Shown piece by piece: positions 9,870-24,243 of a DNA stretch of 33,224 bases. The first letter of the stretch is position 1, and the number at the start of each line of letters is the position of its first letter. Under the pieces are notes generated by a model. That model searched no databases. It had not been told where the DNA came from and saw only the letters and a list, made by a program, of their open reading frames with translations. Source of the stretch: Thamnocephalis sphaerospora (Eukaryota; Zoopagomycota; Zoopagomycetes; Zoopagales; Sigmoideomycetaceae); the NCBI GenBank assembly GCA_003614735.1, contig KZ992541.1, positions 1 to 33,224 on the forward strand. Reading direction: 5' to 3'. The position numbers were made by a program, and so were the translations under genes.

Positions 9870-12359
9870 ATGGCCATAAGGATCCCCATATCGGATCCGC
9901 TGGATAATGCCATTACGGCGCTACATGCCCTGTCGCTCATCGGGACATTTGCCGTCATCTACGTGAACCATCGCCTGCAGCAGTGGCTGGTGGTTCGTTT
10001 TGCCATTCTGCTTGCGCTCTACCATCTCTGTCTGCTGGTGTGCAGCGCCATGTACGGTGCTGCGGTGATCCATGCGCCTTCGCCCGTCTGCATCATCCGC
10101 AAAGGACTTTTGGCCTATACATCGCGCGGTATGCAATGCTTTGCCGCTGGTTTTGCACTACGACTATGGTACGTGCTCGCTGGACGCGAAACGGCCGCCC
10201 TGAGTGCCACGCATGCCTGGCGTCGTCTGGATCGCTGGACATCGTACACTGCCTTTCTGGTGCCCATTATACCCGCCCTCATTGCCACCGTGCCGCAGAT
10301 GGTGATGTGGAACTCGCTGCGCAAATCGACCGCGGGCGACTGCAAGTTTGGCTACATGATGCGCTGGCAGCTTATTGCCGCCGATGTGATCTGGGCCGTT
10401 CCGCCCACCATGACCTGTCTTGGCCTGCTTTTCGCTGGAGGCGTGGTATTTCTCTGCCGCTACAGCAGCATGCTGCGCTACGTGCGCCTACGCTCCTTCC
10501 CGCTCGGCATGACGCTACGCACACTGGTCGTCTGCCTGAATGTTGGCGTGACCGGTGTCATTTACATAGAGAGTGCCCTGGAAAACTACGCAGTTGCGCC
10601 AGGTCCTCTCACTGCGCCCGCCGCTCCCAGTGCCGAGAAGAAGACGCAGTATGGCGTTGGTAATCTGCTGGTGGCGCTGGTGGGAATGCTGGTGTTTTGC
10701 GCGTTTGGCACCGTCACCAAAGGTCGTCGCTCGCTCGCCGAACAGAATGCCTTGCCGCCCGTTTCAAGCTATCCACACACGTCGCTCAAGCAGTTGATGC
10801 ACGTGGAGAGCCAGTATCATATGCCGCAGGGATCGCTGTCTCGGGAGGAAATGCCAACGGTGGTTGCTGGATTGGTGGTCAAGGACATTGATGCGGAAAA
10901 GTACGCGGCCGATGTGCATAACGGCCATCTCCGTCGGCGGTCCTGGTATACGTTGCAGGCGGACAAGACTCGGACGACGGATGACTATGCCGCTGTTGCC
11001 CCGCACAATCAGGATGCCGACACGCTCGATGCCAATGTCTCGAGCTCGCAAGTACGGATGCAGTCTTTCAGCTCGTCTCCGCCATCCAAGCCATTTGATT
11101 CGCTAGGCCAGAACACTCCCGAGGCAAGTCCAAAGCAGTGGACAAGCCAAATGGACGATCTTGACGCGGTCAGCGTCTACACGTATTCGAGCACCGGATC
11201 GCACTCGCGTCCTTACGAGTCCAGTTCTCTACCAGAAGCCATTTCTTCGGTGGTGCCGATGCCACGCAGTCACGCCTACACCATTTCACGACATCCATCA
11301 CCGCTGTCGTACGCAATGCGCTATGCTCGCGCGACAGCATCTGTCTCGCGTGACCGATCGCCGTCTCCGTTGATGCTACCGTCGCGTACTGCATCGCCAG
11401 GGCAGCATCATCCACTGCTGCCGGCTCCTGCGGCTGCGCTATCCGTCTCCGCACAGCATTCGATGTTTTCTCGATCTAGCGCGGGCGGCCTGACGAGCGG
11501 TAGTGCCCATAGCTCGACGGTATGTCTGCGCGAGTCTGGCTATGACGGTGCGACAGCGTCATTTCAGTCGGCCAGTCTTCGGGAACCTGCTCGGCGATTC
11601 CGTGGACGTTTGTCGCGCGAGGAAAGCGGCATCGTAGAGGCTGTGCCGTATCGTCCTCACCAGAGTCTGCACGATCTGCGTCGCCAGAAGCAGGCTTCCG
11701 ACAGTAGCGTAAGGCTGCGTGCACCCATGCCTGCCTCCAGAAGCTTCAGCCCGCTCAACCATACGGCTGTAGGCTGGTCACCGGACTTTGGCGTTACAAC
11801 GAGTCGCAGCGCCGTGCCGGATGATCCAGACACACCATCGTCGCTAGCAATGCGGGAACGCAGCTACACGCAGCATTCGGAACGCACGCTGGCATCGTTC
11901 GACACTAATGATGACGGTGCAGAGAATGGAGCCGCGGCAGCAGCAGAACGCCGCGCACTTGTGACGCAGTTTATGCAGGCGACAGGCTGCGACGTATACG
12001 ATACGCCGTCGGCAACGGCCAGTGCCACCGCCGTCCACAATGAGCAGACTCGGGCGGATACCTGCAATACAGCGCCGGTCACAGAAAGTGGTGAAGACCG
12101 GCCGCTATATGCACCGGTAGGTGAGCGCAAGATCAGCCTGGCCGCTGTAGGAGGCATTGGCGCGGCTGCACCTGGCGCACGTGGCAGCGATGTAGAGGTG
12201 GTCGGCACTGCTGGCGCCGAGTCTGCGACAGTGACACCTTCGGGATCGTCCACTTCGCTGGCTAGCAACTGGCAGCACCGCATCTCTGCGTCCTCCGCCT
12301 ATCGCGCTACGCTCACACCGCTGGACGATGTTGCCGAAACGGCGCCTGGCACCGAGTAA
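9870..12359 (+). CDS. seven-transmembrane receptor-like protein with a long Ser-rich cytoplasmic tail
   Basis: This is an intronless 829-residue protein. The ATG sits in a good context (CATCATGGCC). The first 290 residues hold seven hydrophobic helices at about 13-32, 40-62, 75-103, 125-147, 172-198, 215-236 and 266-288. Loops are short, and Cys74 and Cys157 (GDCKFG) are placed for an extracellular disulphide. Residues 290-829 are hydrophilic and rich in Ser, Pro, Ala and Arg, with many RSxS/SPSP-type stretches (SRDRSPSP), typical of a phosphorylated, disordered receptor tail. The topology fits a fungal G-protein-coupled receptor, but I see no motif that fixes the class (Ste2, Ste3, cAMP-type or other), so the ligand is unknown. 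Its neighbour upstream is a 7TM-RGS protein, so a shared G-protein pathway is possible. Other 7TM families cannot be excluded. Confidence 0.75.
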   Translation: MAIRIPISDPLDNAITALHALSLIGTFAVIYVNHRLQQWLVVRFAILLALYHLCLLVCSAMYGAAVIHAPSPVCIIRKGLLAYTSRGMQCFAAGFALRLWYVLAGRETAALSATHAWRRLDRWTSYTAFLVPIIPALIATVPQMVMWNSLRKSTAGDCKFGYMMRWQLIAADVIWAVPPTMTCLGLLFAGGVVFLCRYSSMLRYVRLRSFPLGMTLRTLVVCLNVGVTGVIYIESALENYAVAPGPLTAPAAPSAEKKTQYGVGNLLVALVGMLVFCAFGTVTKGRRSLAEQNALPPVSSYPHTSLKQLMHVESQYHMPQGSLSREEMPTVVAGLVVKDIDAEKYAADVHNGHLRRRSWYTLQADKTRTTDDYAAVAPHNQDADTLDANVSSSQVRMQSFSSSPPSKPFDSLGQNTPEASPKQWTSQMDDLDAVSVYTYSSTGSHSRPYESSSLPEAISSVVPMPRSHAYTISRHPSPLSYAMRYARATASVSRDRSPSPLMLPSRTASPGQHHPLLPAPAAALSVSAQHSMFSRSSAGGLTSGSAHSSTVCLRESGYDGATASFQSASLREPARRFRGRLSREESGIVEAVPYRPHQSLHDLRRQKQASDSSVRLRAPMPASRSFSPLNHTAVGWSPDFGVTTSRSAVPDDPDTPSSLAMRERSYTQHSERTLASFDTNDDGAENGAAAAAERRALVTQFMQATGCDVYDTPSATASATAVHNEQTRADTCNTAPVTESGEDRPLYAPVGERKISLAAVGGIGAAAPGARGSDVEVVGTAGAESATVTPSGSSTSLASNWQHRISASSAYRATLTPLDDVAETAPGTE

Positions 12360-12600
12360 TGTTACCGGCACGACAGTACTAGCGCACCATCGCATGCGCA
12401 CACGACATATGTAACCATCAGCTAGAGCGCTGCACCATAGCGCCTTTTTTGTTTTTGGCGCATTCTCATTTTGCTTCGCCTCGCCCTACCTTATGAACCT
12501 CCGGCACTAACCTGCTGACGTATAAAACACTATTACACCTATCGACATACATGTCGCTCGCTTGCGTAATATCAGTGCTATTGAATGTGGCAGGCTGGCG

Positions 12601-12618
12601 CTCCTCCTCCTCCTCCTC
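12601..12618. repeat. short CTC/GAG trinucleotide repeat
   Basis: Six CTC units lie directly beyond the stop codon of the minus-strand lipase, so they would be a GAG tract in its 3' untranslated region. A CTTCCTCC remnant follows. Confidence 0.6.
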
Positions 12619-12625
12619 TTCCTCC

Positions 12626-13077
12626 CTAGATGGACGGAACACCGGCACACCATGGACCAAAGAGAACGCCCCATGCACGCAGATGCGCCACTGGGTCTGA
12701 CAATGGCGACCAGCTGCCCATGTCGGGACCTTCTTCTGCGTCTGCATTCTCAGCGCAGCGGTCAGGCAGATGCGCCATGCAGCAGGTAGACCCGTCTCTA
12801 CGTATAAGCCAGCGATGGCCATGATGCTGAAACTGCACCAGGTTGGGCGGCAAGCTCGGCACCGGGTCACCGGCATTGGTCACTCGCGTTACCGAGAAGG
12901 AAGCGTCGGCCAGCGCTAGATGCACCAGGCGCGTAAATGCCGCGTTGCCAACGCGTGGCTCGCCAAACGTGTAAAGGCATACGCGGACATTGGAGAGCCA
13001 GGGTGGGCGACGATGCAGAATCTGCAGTGCGGTGAGAATGGCCACTGCACCGCCAAGACTGTGACCGACAATGACGA

Positions 13078-13108
<31 letters not shown>

Positions 13109-14110
13109 AGCCGTGGTGATATCGGCTTGGTGGGACCCAAGCAATTTGTCCAGCTCAATGAGAACCGTGTCCATGACCGACATGGTCGTCTGGTAAAAGC
13201 CAGAGTGAACACGCGGCCGTTCCGCAAGTGTTTCGACAATCTCAGCGGCTGAGAGCTCGCCAAATAGATGCTTGTACTCGCTGGGAATTTCCTGGTCTGC
13301 CTTGGCAAAGTACAAATCATGGGCCAATCCACGTAGCTCAAGCGTACCGCGAAAGGCGAGAATCACCTGACGGTTTGGTATTTCATGCTGCTGCTGCTGC
13401 AGCTGCAAAGGACTAGGTTCACGCACCGCAACATAGCCACGTGCACCTGTCATGGGAGAGGAAAATACCTTTTGCACATGCGTGTCGGAGGGAAGATTGC
13501 CGCAGTGGGGCTGGCAGCTCCAGTGCATGAGCGCATCGTCAGAAAGACAGTAGGCGGCAGCGGCATAGCGTGCCCATTGTTGCGCCGCTACTATGGCATC
13601 CTCTGCCACAAGTTGCCAACCTTTTGGGGGCGTAGAAGGTCGCTGAACATTCTTGCGTGGCCATGGCCAGGCCCATGCTACGGTGGCCAGGTCCGAATCG
13701 GTCGTTGGCGTATACGCTACCACCATCAAGTCGTCATCTTCTTGGTCAGGGGCACAGGTTAGCGCAGCTCCAGCGTGGGTGGTAGCATCGCTTTCAGTAG
13801 GTGTGAGTGATACATTATTGGCATGCGTCATGAGGCCCATCTGCTGGAGCAGACGGTCGAGGGACCATGGCAGCCAGACCGACCAGAGAGATGGCTTTGG
13901 CACAGGCAGTGGCGCCTTACCGCACGAGGCAAGCTGCAGGGTAGATAGTCCCTCTGCGTACGCACGCATCTGCTGGGTCTGCGCATCAGCAGGTAACGCT
14001 TTGCGCACACGGTGTTGGAGCCATTGTTCGGGCGGAAACTGACTTGCATGCTCAGTTGGCTCCGCTTCAGGTGGATGTATGCCCTCGCCAATCGTTGGCG
14101 TTGGTGTCAT
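12626..14110 (-). CDS. class-3 (Rhizomucor-type) alpha/beta-hydrolase lipase
   Basis: The 494-residue protein has the full lipase_3 core in its C-terminal half. ILAFRGT (250-256) carries the oxyanion loop, IVGHSLGGA (347-355) is the nucleophile elbow with Ser351, and TNAGDPVPSLPP (411-422) supplies Asp415. His476 in SDPVAHLRAW is the likely third triad member. The family hydrolyses triacylglycerols and related esters. No signal peptide or membrane helix is visible, so it is probably intracellular or on lipid droplets, unless an upstream exon is missing. The first 150 residues are a poorly conserved extension with an acidic patch (QEDDD). Two glutamine runs are present: four Q near 238-241, and ten Q at 335-344, only a few residues before the catalytic Ser. 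The gene is divergent from SPT4 and shares a 255-bp promoter region. Confidence 0.88.
13079..13108 (-). repeat. CAG/CAA microsatellite coding for ten glutamines in the lipase
   Basis: Nine CTG units plus TTG on the plus strand read as ten Gln codons (CAG x9, CAA) on the minus strand. The tract sits immediately before the strand that leads into the GHSLGG elbow. Slippage here would change the length of a loop next to the active site. Confidence 0.9.
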
Positions 14111-14365
14111 TTCTGCTACTAAGAGCCTACAGCGCCAGTGGCGTTAGAAAAGATGGAGGCCCAGCGGACGGCAGCTTGTTAGCTTGCGTTGCAAGGCTAG
14201 GGAGAAGAAGGCATGCTGCAGGTGGCGTGACCTTGCGCCTGTGACCGCTGTCAAGTGAATGTGACCGATCCAAGTCGATTTGGCCAGCGCACGCGTGTGT
14301 GTTTGGACTCGATCCACAACACTCTGCGCCTTCATCGTCCTTGCTTCTCCACTACCGTAAACACC
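14111..14365. promoter_or_regulatory. shared divergent promoter, lipase and SPT4
   Basis: These 255 bp separate the two start codons and must hold regulatory sequence for both genes. No TATA box is evident in either direction. The minus strand contains a CTAAC-like site followed by CTGTAG and CTCTTAG just before the lipase ATG, which could be the end of a leader intron. Confidence 0.45.
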
Positions 14366-14977
14366 ATGGCCAACAACAGTATTCTCCCGTCCAGTCGGCG
14401 GCAGCTGCGTGCCTGCCTGCTGTGCTCTCTGCTCAAGGTATGCTGGCTCATGCGACACGCGATCTGGACGATGGCGCGCTGATGCCGACGGGCGGTGCAG
14501 CAACTGCATCAATTCCGCATGGACGGCTGCGACAACTGTGAGGAACTTATGCGGATGCGCGGGTCGCTGGATCGTGTTCAGGAATGCACCACCACCAACT
14601 TTGAAGGGTAGGCGTCCTGGTGTGGCGGCGTAGGCAGGAAACGTGCCAGGGCATGGCGACAGGCGCCAAACGTGTCTGTGGCTGGCAGGGCGCTTGCTTT
14701 TGCACGTGTGCTGACCAAGATTCACAGCGTATTGGCCATGGTACAGCCGGAACGCAGCTGGGCCTCACAGTGGCAGCGGATAGGTGAGGACAGTGTACGG
14801 CAACGGTCACGGCGATATACCGGGCGCCTACTGACTGCGATGGTCCGTTTTGCAGAGCGCTTTACACCTGGCATGTATGCGATCCGCGTCACTGGCATGC
14901 CGCCCGATGATGTGCTGGACGAGCTGGACCGTCGCGGCATCCCGTACACGCCACGCGATGGGTCCATGCCGCAGTAA
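14366..14977 (+). CDS. SPT4: transcription elongation factor Spt4 (four exons)
   Basis: Exons are 14366-14437, 14501-14607, 14728-14783 and 14856-14977. The introns of 63, 120 and 72 nt are all GT-AG with CTGAT/CTGAC branch-like sites. The spliced protein has 118 residues, the usual Spt4 length. It has the zinc ribbon (RACLLC ... GCDNC), then ECTTTNFEG, VLAMVQPERSWASQWQRI and ERFTPGMYAIRVTG, all diagnostic of the family. Spt4 pairs with the NGN domain of Spt5 to form DSIF, a nuclear factor that promotes processive RNA polymerase II elongation. The choice of acceptor at 14727 rather than the nearby AG at 14719 is forced by phase and by the conserved FEG-V(I/L) junction. The last exon extends slightly beyond the minimal domain (DELDRRGIPYTPRD). 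The leucyl-tRNA synthetase gene follows after 147 bp on the same strand. Confidence 0.95.
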
Positions 14978-15013
14978 TGCTTAGCGGCGAATATTTCAAC
15001 ACGTCAAAACTTG

Positions 15014-15019
15014 ATTAAA
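15014..15019 (+). terminator. poly(A) signal candidate, SPT4
   Basis: ATTAAA lies 36 nt after the SPT4 stop and only 105 bp before the next start codon, so termination and the next promoter are packed together. Confidence 0.3.
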
Positions 15020-15028
15020 TGTCGCTGA

Positions 15029-19030
<4,002 letters not shown>

Positions 19031-19784
19031 CCGGTCGGCTGTTGCCATCATTTGCGGGCAAATACACGCCAATCGATGCCTAGTTGGGCAGGACGCCTGT
19101 GATGTTCATATGCGTACGCGTGCACTGTGCCACCGGATCGCGGTGGTACACGCTCATGCGCTCTAGCACGCCTAAATCACGCGTATTCTGCGACCGACCA
19201 TGACGATGCAATGATGAGATGCCAAAGCTAGTATGATCGGTGACGCGGACGCGTAGAATAGCTGTTTGAATAGGCAGTCTGGGGCACCGTGTCGGCGTTT
19301 ATCCATTCTCATGTAGGAGTCGCGCACGCCCTGTCTCCTCCGCGAGCGAAGGTCGGCCTAAATGGGAAGCAGCTGCCGTATCAATCACCGCACCGCACAA
19401 GCGTCTGTGGGCATTGCGCACGCGCTCGCTTGTGACGCGGCGGAAACGGAAATGCGCTCGTGGGATCGTGCTCTGGTTATGAAGTCGCGCAGCATGCCTA
19501 TAAGACGCCCAGTGGCCATGCCAGCCAGCAGGATGGCCACTTCATTATTGGCCATCCTTGCGCTCACCATCGCTACCACCACCAACGATACATATTCCAT
19601 CTGCTTGCGAAGCGTTGCCGCCTTCTATGACGCACTAGGCGGGCAATCATTCGGCATATCAAATAACGCGCCCATCCTTCCCATCACACGCCGCTAGCCG
19701 CTCCGGCCGTGCGCTATACCCACTGTTTTTCTTCTTGTTCTCTACCGGCATTGCCAGGGCGATTCCGTGCTAGCATTGCCCAGC
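19031..19784. other. intergenic region, no gene recognised
   Basis: This 0.75 kb holds the 3' end of the synthetase gene and the promoter of the P5 ATPase. An ATGATGA-like stretch near 19210 suggested a C/D snoRNA, but no box D in reach supports it. No TATA box is clear. Confidence 0.45.
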
Positions 19785-22700
19785 ATGCATGCTCGTGTAC
19801 GACCACCTACGCGCAGCCACTGGCGTCGGCTAGTGGGGTACCTTTTCCTTTGCGCGCTGCTTGCGCCCCTGGCAACCGCTATTCCCGTGTTTAATAAGGG
19901 TGAGACGATAAGCTGCGGCGGTACTGGTGGCGGTAGCGACGCTAGCTCCAACATGACCAACTTACCATGGTGCTTGTGCAGTGAATTCCGTAGACGTGAA
20001 TGGCAACACCTGTCCCAGGCGGCCCGCACGTAATCAGGCCTGCCCGCTGCTTTGTGTGCGCAATCCAGCCACCGACTGTCCGGCTCATGTTCGCCCAGCG
20101 TGCTCGGACGGTCGCGTATTCTGCGGCGACGGACAATGCCATCAAACATGTCGCGGCGTGGTCAACATTTGCGCCTGCAGCCAGTCAGCGACAGAGCTGA
20201 GCATGCAGTATCAGCCATGCATGGCGGGCCAGATGGTAAATCTGCCGCTTTTGGATCCACAGCGGCGTGCCGCACAAACGCAGCAAGCGTGTGCCGCCGA
20301 CCTTGACCTGGGCTTGAACCGTATCGGCAACGCGACCGGAGAACCGCTGACGGCAGAGATGCCCGCACAAGCATGGCTGGCCTGTCCAGTTCGTGAGCCA
20401 CCGGCGTTTACGTACACAGAGGCGGCGTTTATTGCGCTGTACGTGTACTTTGGCACACAGCTGGCGCTACTGGGCATCTGGCATGTGTTCAAAAAGGCCC
20501 GCGAGGCTCGCGTCACAGCTCAGGAGGCGGCTATTGCACCGACCATGGCTATGCAGGAGAAGAAACAGCCGTCGCTGCTGACCCGGCAGGCTGATCTCGA
20601 CAAGCGTGTTCGCGGCAGCATGGGCTCGTCTATGCCTACTTCTTCGCTGTCGGACACCCTCGGCAGCACTTTGTCTGATTGTCACTTTTCCGGCTATTGC
20701 AACAGCTGGCTGGGCTACACGGGACTTGTTTCGGTGTACATCACTACCGTACTCTGGGGGGTGCTTTTAGCCTTGCTTGTAGCCGACTACTATGGCGAAG
20801 TCACGGGTGCGGCATTTGGCCTGCTCCTTACCTCCGAACAAAGTTCCATCTTTTTCGTGGTTGTCTGGCACTTTGCGGCAGCCTGGCTGGTGGCCATTAA
20901 TGTGGCTCATCCACGGATGCGCAACTACTTTCGCCTACGTGTACCGCTGGCCCAAGCACAGGCCGTGCAGGTGGAAAAGCAGCAGAGCACGACGGTCATG
21001 ATGGACGAGCAGACGGGCGCCTGGGTCAAGCGACTGCGCCATGCCGAGAACCAGATTCGCAGGCTGTTTGGGTAAGTGCCGGTCAAGCAAACAATGGCAT
21101 GGCGATGGACGCTTAGCTAAAGTGCTCTATTTTGCGTCTACAGCGTCGACGTGATTGTCCAGACGGTGCCAATTGGTGTCACCGCCACAGGACGCCATTA
21201 CTTTGAATTTCAGTGCACACGCTATGTGCACGACGAAGCAACGGGGCGCTTTACGCCGTTTACGCATGATCTCGGACAGACGCACCGCGAACTGCGTACC
21301 CATGCCGACGGTCTGACCAGCAAGACGGCAGCGTATCTACGCGAGCTGCTTGGTCCCAATTTCATTTCCGTGAAGGTGCCGTCGTTCCCGGTGGCCATGA
21401 TGCAAGAGTTTCGCTCGTTCTTCTACATCTACCAGGTCATGTGTCTGTGGCTTTGGTACTACTTTGCCTACGCCAAGATAGCCGCGGTGCAGACGGTGGT
21501 CATTCTGCTGTCGGCCCTGGTCAAGGTGGTCATTCGGCTGCGTGCGGAGAAGAAGGTCAAGCAGCTGGCCGAGTACCGGGCCGTCTGCAGCCTGCGGCGC
21601 GATGGCACGTGGCACGAGGATGTCTCCACCGAAGCACTTGTTCCGGGCGATGTGATCCAACTGCATGACGGCCAGCCGCTACCCTGTGATGCCGTCATTC
21701 TTAGCGGTGAGGTGGTCGTCGACGAGAGTTCGCTTACCGGCGAGTCGATGCCCGTGCGCAAGTTTGCCATCAGGGATGAAGATACGGTCTTTCAGCCACA
21801 GGCAGCATCCCGATCTGCCACCCTGTTTGCCGGCACGACGGTGTTGCAGGCCGTGCCAACGGGCGGTGCCTCCAGCGTGACCGCGCTGGTCATCGCGACC
21901 AACACGGCTACCGACAAGGGCAAGCTGGTGCGTAAGATCCTGTTTCCAGCCACGGTGTCGTTCATCTTCAACGAGCAGCTGCGCGGCGTCATCTGCGTTC
22001 TTCTCGCCTGGGGCATCGTCTGCTTTGGCCTGGCGATCTGGCTGATGGGTCGTGGTAACGTTGGCAGTTGGTTCTACGCCATGTTTGCCATCTCCTACAT
22101 CATGAGCCCCCTGCTGCCTGCTGCCTTGGTCGTCGGTCAGTCGGTGGCCGCCAGTCGTCTACGCAAGAAGCAGATATTCTGTGTGGACCTTCCTCGCGTC
22201 ATGATTGCTGGCAAAGTGCGCGTCTTTTGCTTTGACAAGACGGGCACGCTCACCAAGGAAGGCCTGGACTATTACGGCGTACACACGATCGAGTGCGCTG
22301 GCGATGGCGGCCCGGTGTCGTTTGGTCGGCACGAGGTGGAGATGGACGCACTGCCGCGGCTGGCGCAGATTGGCATGGCTGCATGCCACTCGGTGTCGGT
22401 GGTGAACGGCCGGGTGATTGGTAATCCGGTCGATGCAGAGCAGTTTCGCGCCAGTCGCTGGTCGCTGCATGAAGGAGAGCGTCCCGAATATCTCGACACG
22501 CTACGGCCACCCAAGAACGCGTCCAACGCTGACACTCTACTGCTGCAGCAAGCGCATGTCGTCAAGCGCTTCGAGTTTGTACACGCTCGTGCGTCCATGT
22601 CGGTGATTGTGCTGGATCCGACCGATGGTCATCTGCACGTATTTGTCAAGGGATCGTTTGAGCGTATCAAGGAAGCATCAACGCCCACATCACTGCCGGC

Positions 22701-24243
22701 CAACTATGACCGCGTGTCTGCGGCCTATGCCGCTGAAGGCTGCTACGTACTAGCGCTGGCCCACCGTGATCTGGGCGCTGTATCGCTCGATACTATTGCC
22801 GAGCTGACACGCGACGATTTGGAGTGTGATTGCACATTTATCGGTCTGCTGCTGTTCAAGAATCAGCTCAAGCCGGACACTACCGATGCCATTCACGAAC
22901 TCAAAGAGGGCGACACGCGCACCGTCATGATTACCGGCGATAATGCGCTCACAGGTGTATTTATCGGGCGTCAGTGCGGCATGGTACCCAAGGATGCCCG
23001 CGTACTGCTGGGCGATGTTGTGCCCGGCACACATTCCGGCCAGGTGTACTGGCGTGATGTAGACACCGACGCGAGCGTCGACAGTGTGGAAGCAGCGCTG
23101 GCAGCGAGCATTACAGGCGCACCGGTAGAGCTGGCAGTGACTGGACGGGCGTTCAACGCGCTACTGCAGACTGGCCAAATGCGACCGCTGCTGTTGCATA
23201 CGCGTATCTTTGCCCGAATGACGCCTGATGGCAAAGTGCAGTGTGTACAGCTCTTCATGGAGCGTGCCATCACCGGCATGTGTGGCGATGGCGGCAATGA
23301 CTGTGGTGCGTTGCGTGTCGCACACTGTGGTATTGCACTTAGCGATGCCGAAGCGTCGATCGTCTCCCCGTTCAGCACCAGCGTGCGTTCCATCTTCAGC
23401 TGCGTTGAGCTGTTGCGCCAGGGCCGTGCTGCGCTTGCCACCTCGTTTACCGGCTACAAGTTTATGATCACCTATGGCCAAGTAATGTCGTTTCGCGGTA
23501 TCTGGCAGTACTACTTTAGCGTTGTCATGTCCGAATGGGTGTTTATCTTTATCGACAGCTTCATCACCGTCGGTCTGTCGTTTGTGCTTACTCAAGCGCT
23601 GCCAGCACGTCGACTAGCGCCCGTGCGCCCGACCGCCCGTCTCTTTGGACCGCAGACGCTTATTTCAGCATTTGGGCAGATTCTGATGAACTTTTGCTTT
23701 CTGGTCGGCGCTTTTGCCCTGCTGTTTCGCCAGCCGTGGTTCCGCTGCAACGAGTTTGACGGTGCCGCCATCGACAATACCAAATGGTGGCTGATGGGCG
23801 ACAATTACGAGGCAGAGATGATTGCCTGCATCACGCTATTCCAGTTCCTGACTGCCGCCGCCGCGTACAACTTTGGCCATCATTTCCGTCGCGCATGGTG
23901 GCGCAACTATCTGTTTGTTGGCGCATGGTGTGCCATTCTAGCGCTGCTCTCGTACATTGTGATTGCGCCACCCAACCCGGTTGGCTGCCTGTTCCGTATC
24001 AATTGCGGTGATCCGGATGTCCTGGTAGATCTGGGCTATCCACAGCCTAGCTGGACGATCGAGCGGTACAACAGTCCGCTTGGTCATAATGTCATGCCCG
24101 AGCACTACCGCTGGCTCATCTGGGGCTATGCCATGATCAACATGGCGTGTGGTATTGCATTTGAGCGGTTTGTTGTGTTGGGGCCAGCGCGCCGCTGGGC
24201 CATGCGTCGTCGCCCGCTGCAGCGACTGCGCATGGTGCGCTAA
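19785..24243 (+). CDS. P5-type (P5B/ATP13A-like) cation or polyamine-transporting ATPase with Cys-rich ectodomain
   Basis: Exons are 19785-19899, 19982-21071 and 21144-24243 (introns 82 and 72 nt), giving 1434 residues. The protein starts with a signal sequence (LVGYLFLCALLAPLATA). A lumenal or extracellular Cys-rich region of about 140 residues follows (CPLLCV, CSDGRVFCGDGQCHQTC, ICACS), then membrane helices near 183-205 and 283-345. The P-type core has DESSLTGESMP at 595-605 (actuator TGES), a phosphorylated Asp766 in FCFDKTGTLT, and MCGDGGNDCGAL around 1114-1125. The last is the P5-class version of the hinge motif. About six further helices follow. In helix M4 the motif is SPLLPAAL (723-730), where P5B pumps usually have PPALPA. 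P5B pumps of the ATP13A/Ypk9 group sit in endosomes, lysosomes or vacuoles, and some export polyamines. I favour P5B over P5A (Spf1) because the P5A motif PPELPMEL is absent. The transported substrate is unproven. Confidence 0.88.

Noticed and set aside
12626-14725. Extra upstream exon giving the lipase a signal peptide
   Set aside because: A splice-acceptor-like stretch precedes the ATG, but no upstream exon with a hydrophobic N-terminus is visible in the 255-bp divergent promoter, and further upstream is antisense to SPT4.
19200-19310. Possible C/D-box snoRNA (ATGATGA near 19210)
   Set aside because: No CTGA box D at suitable spacing and no terminal stem were found.
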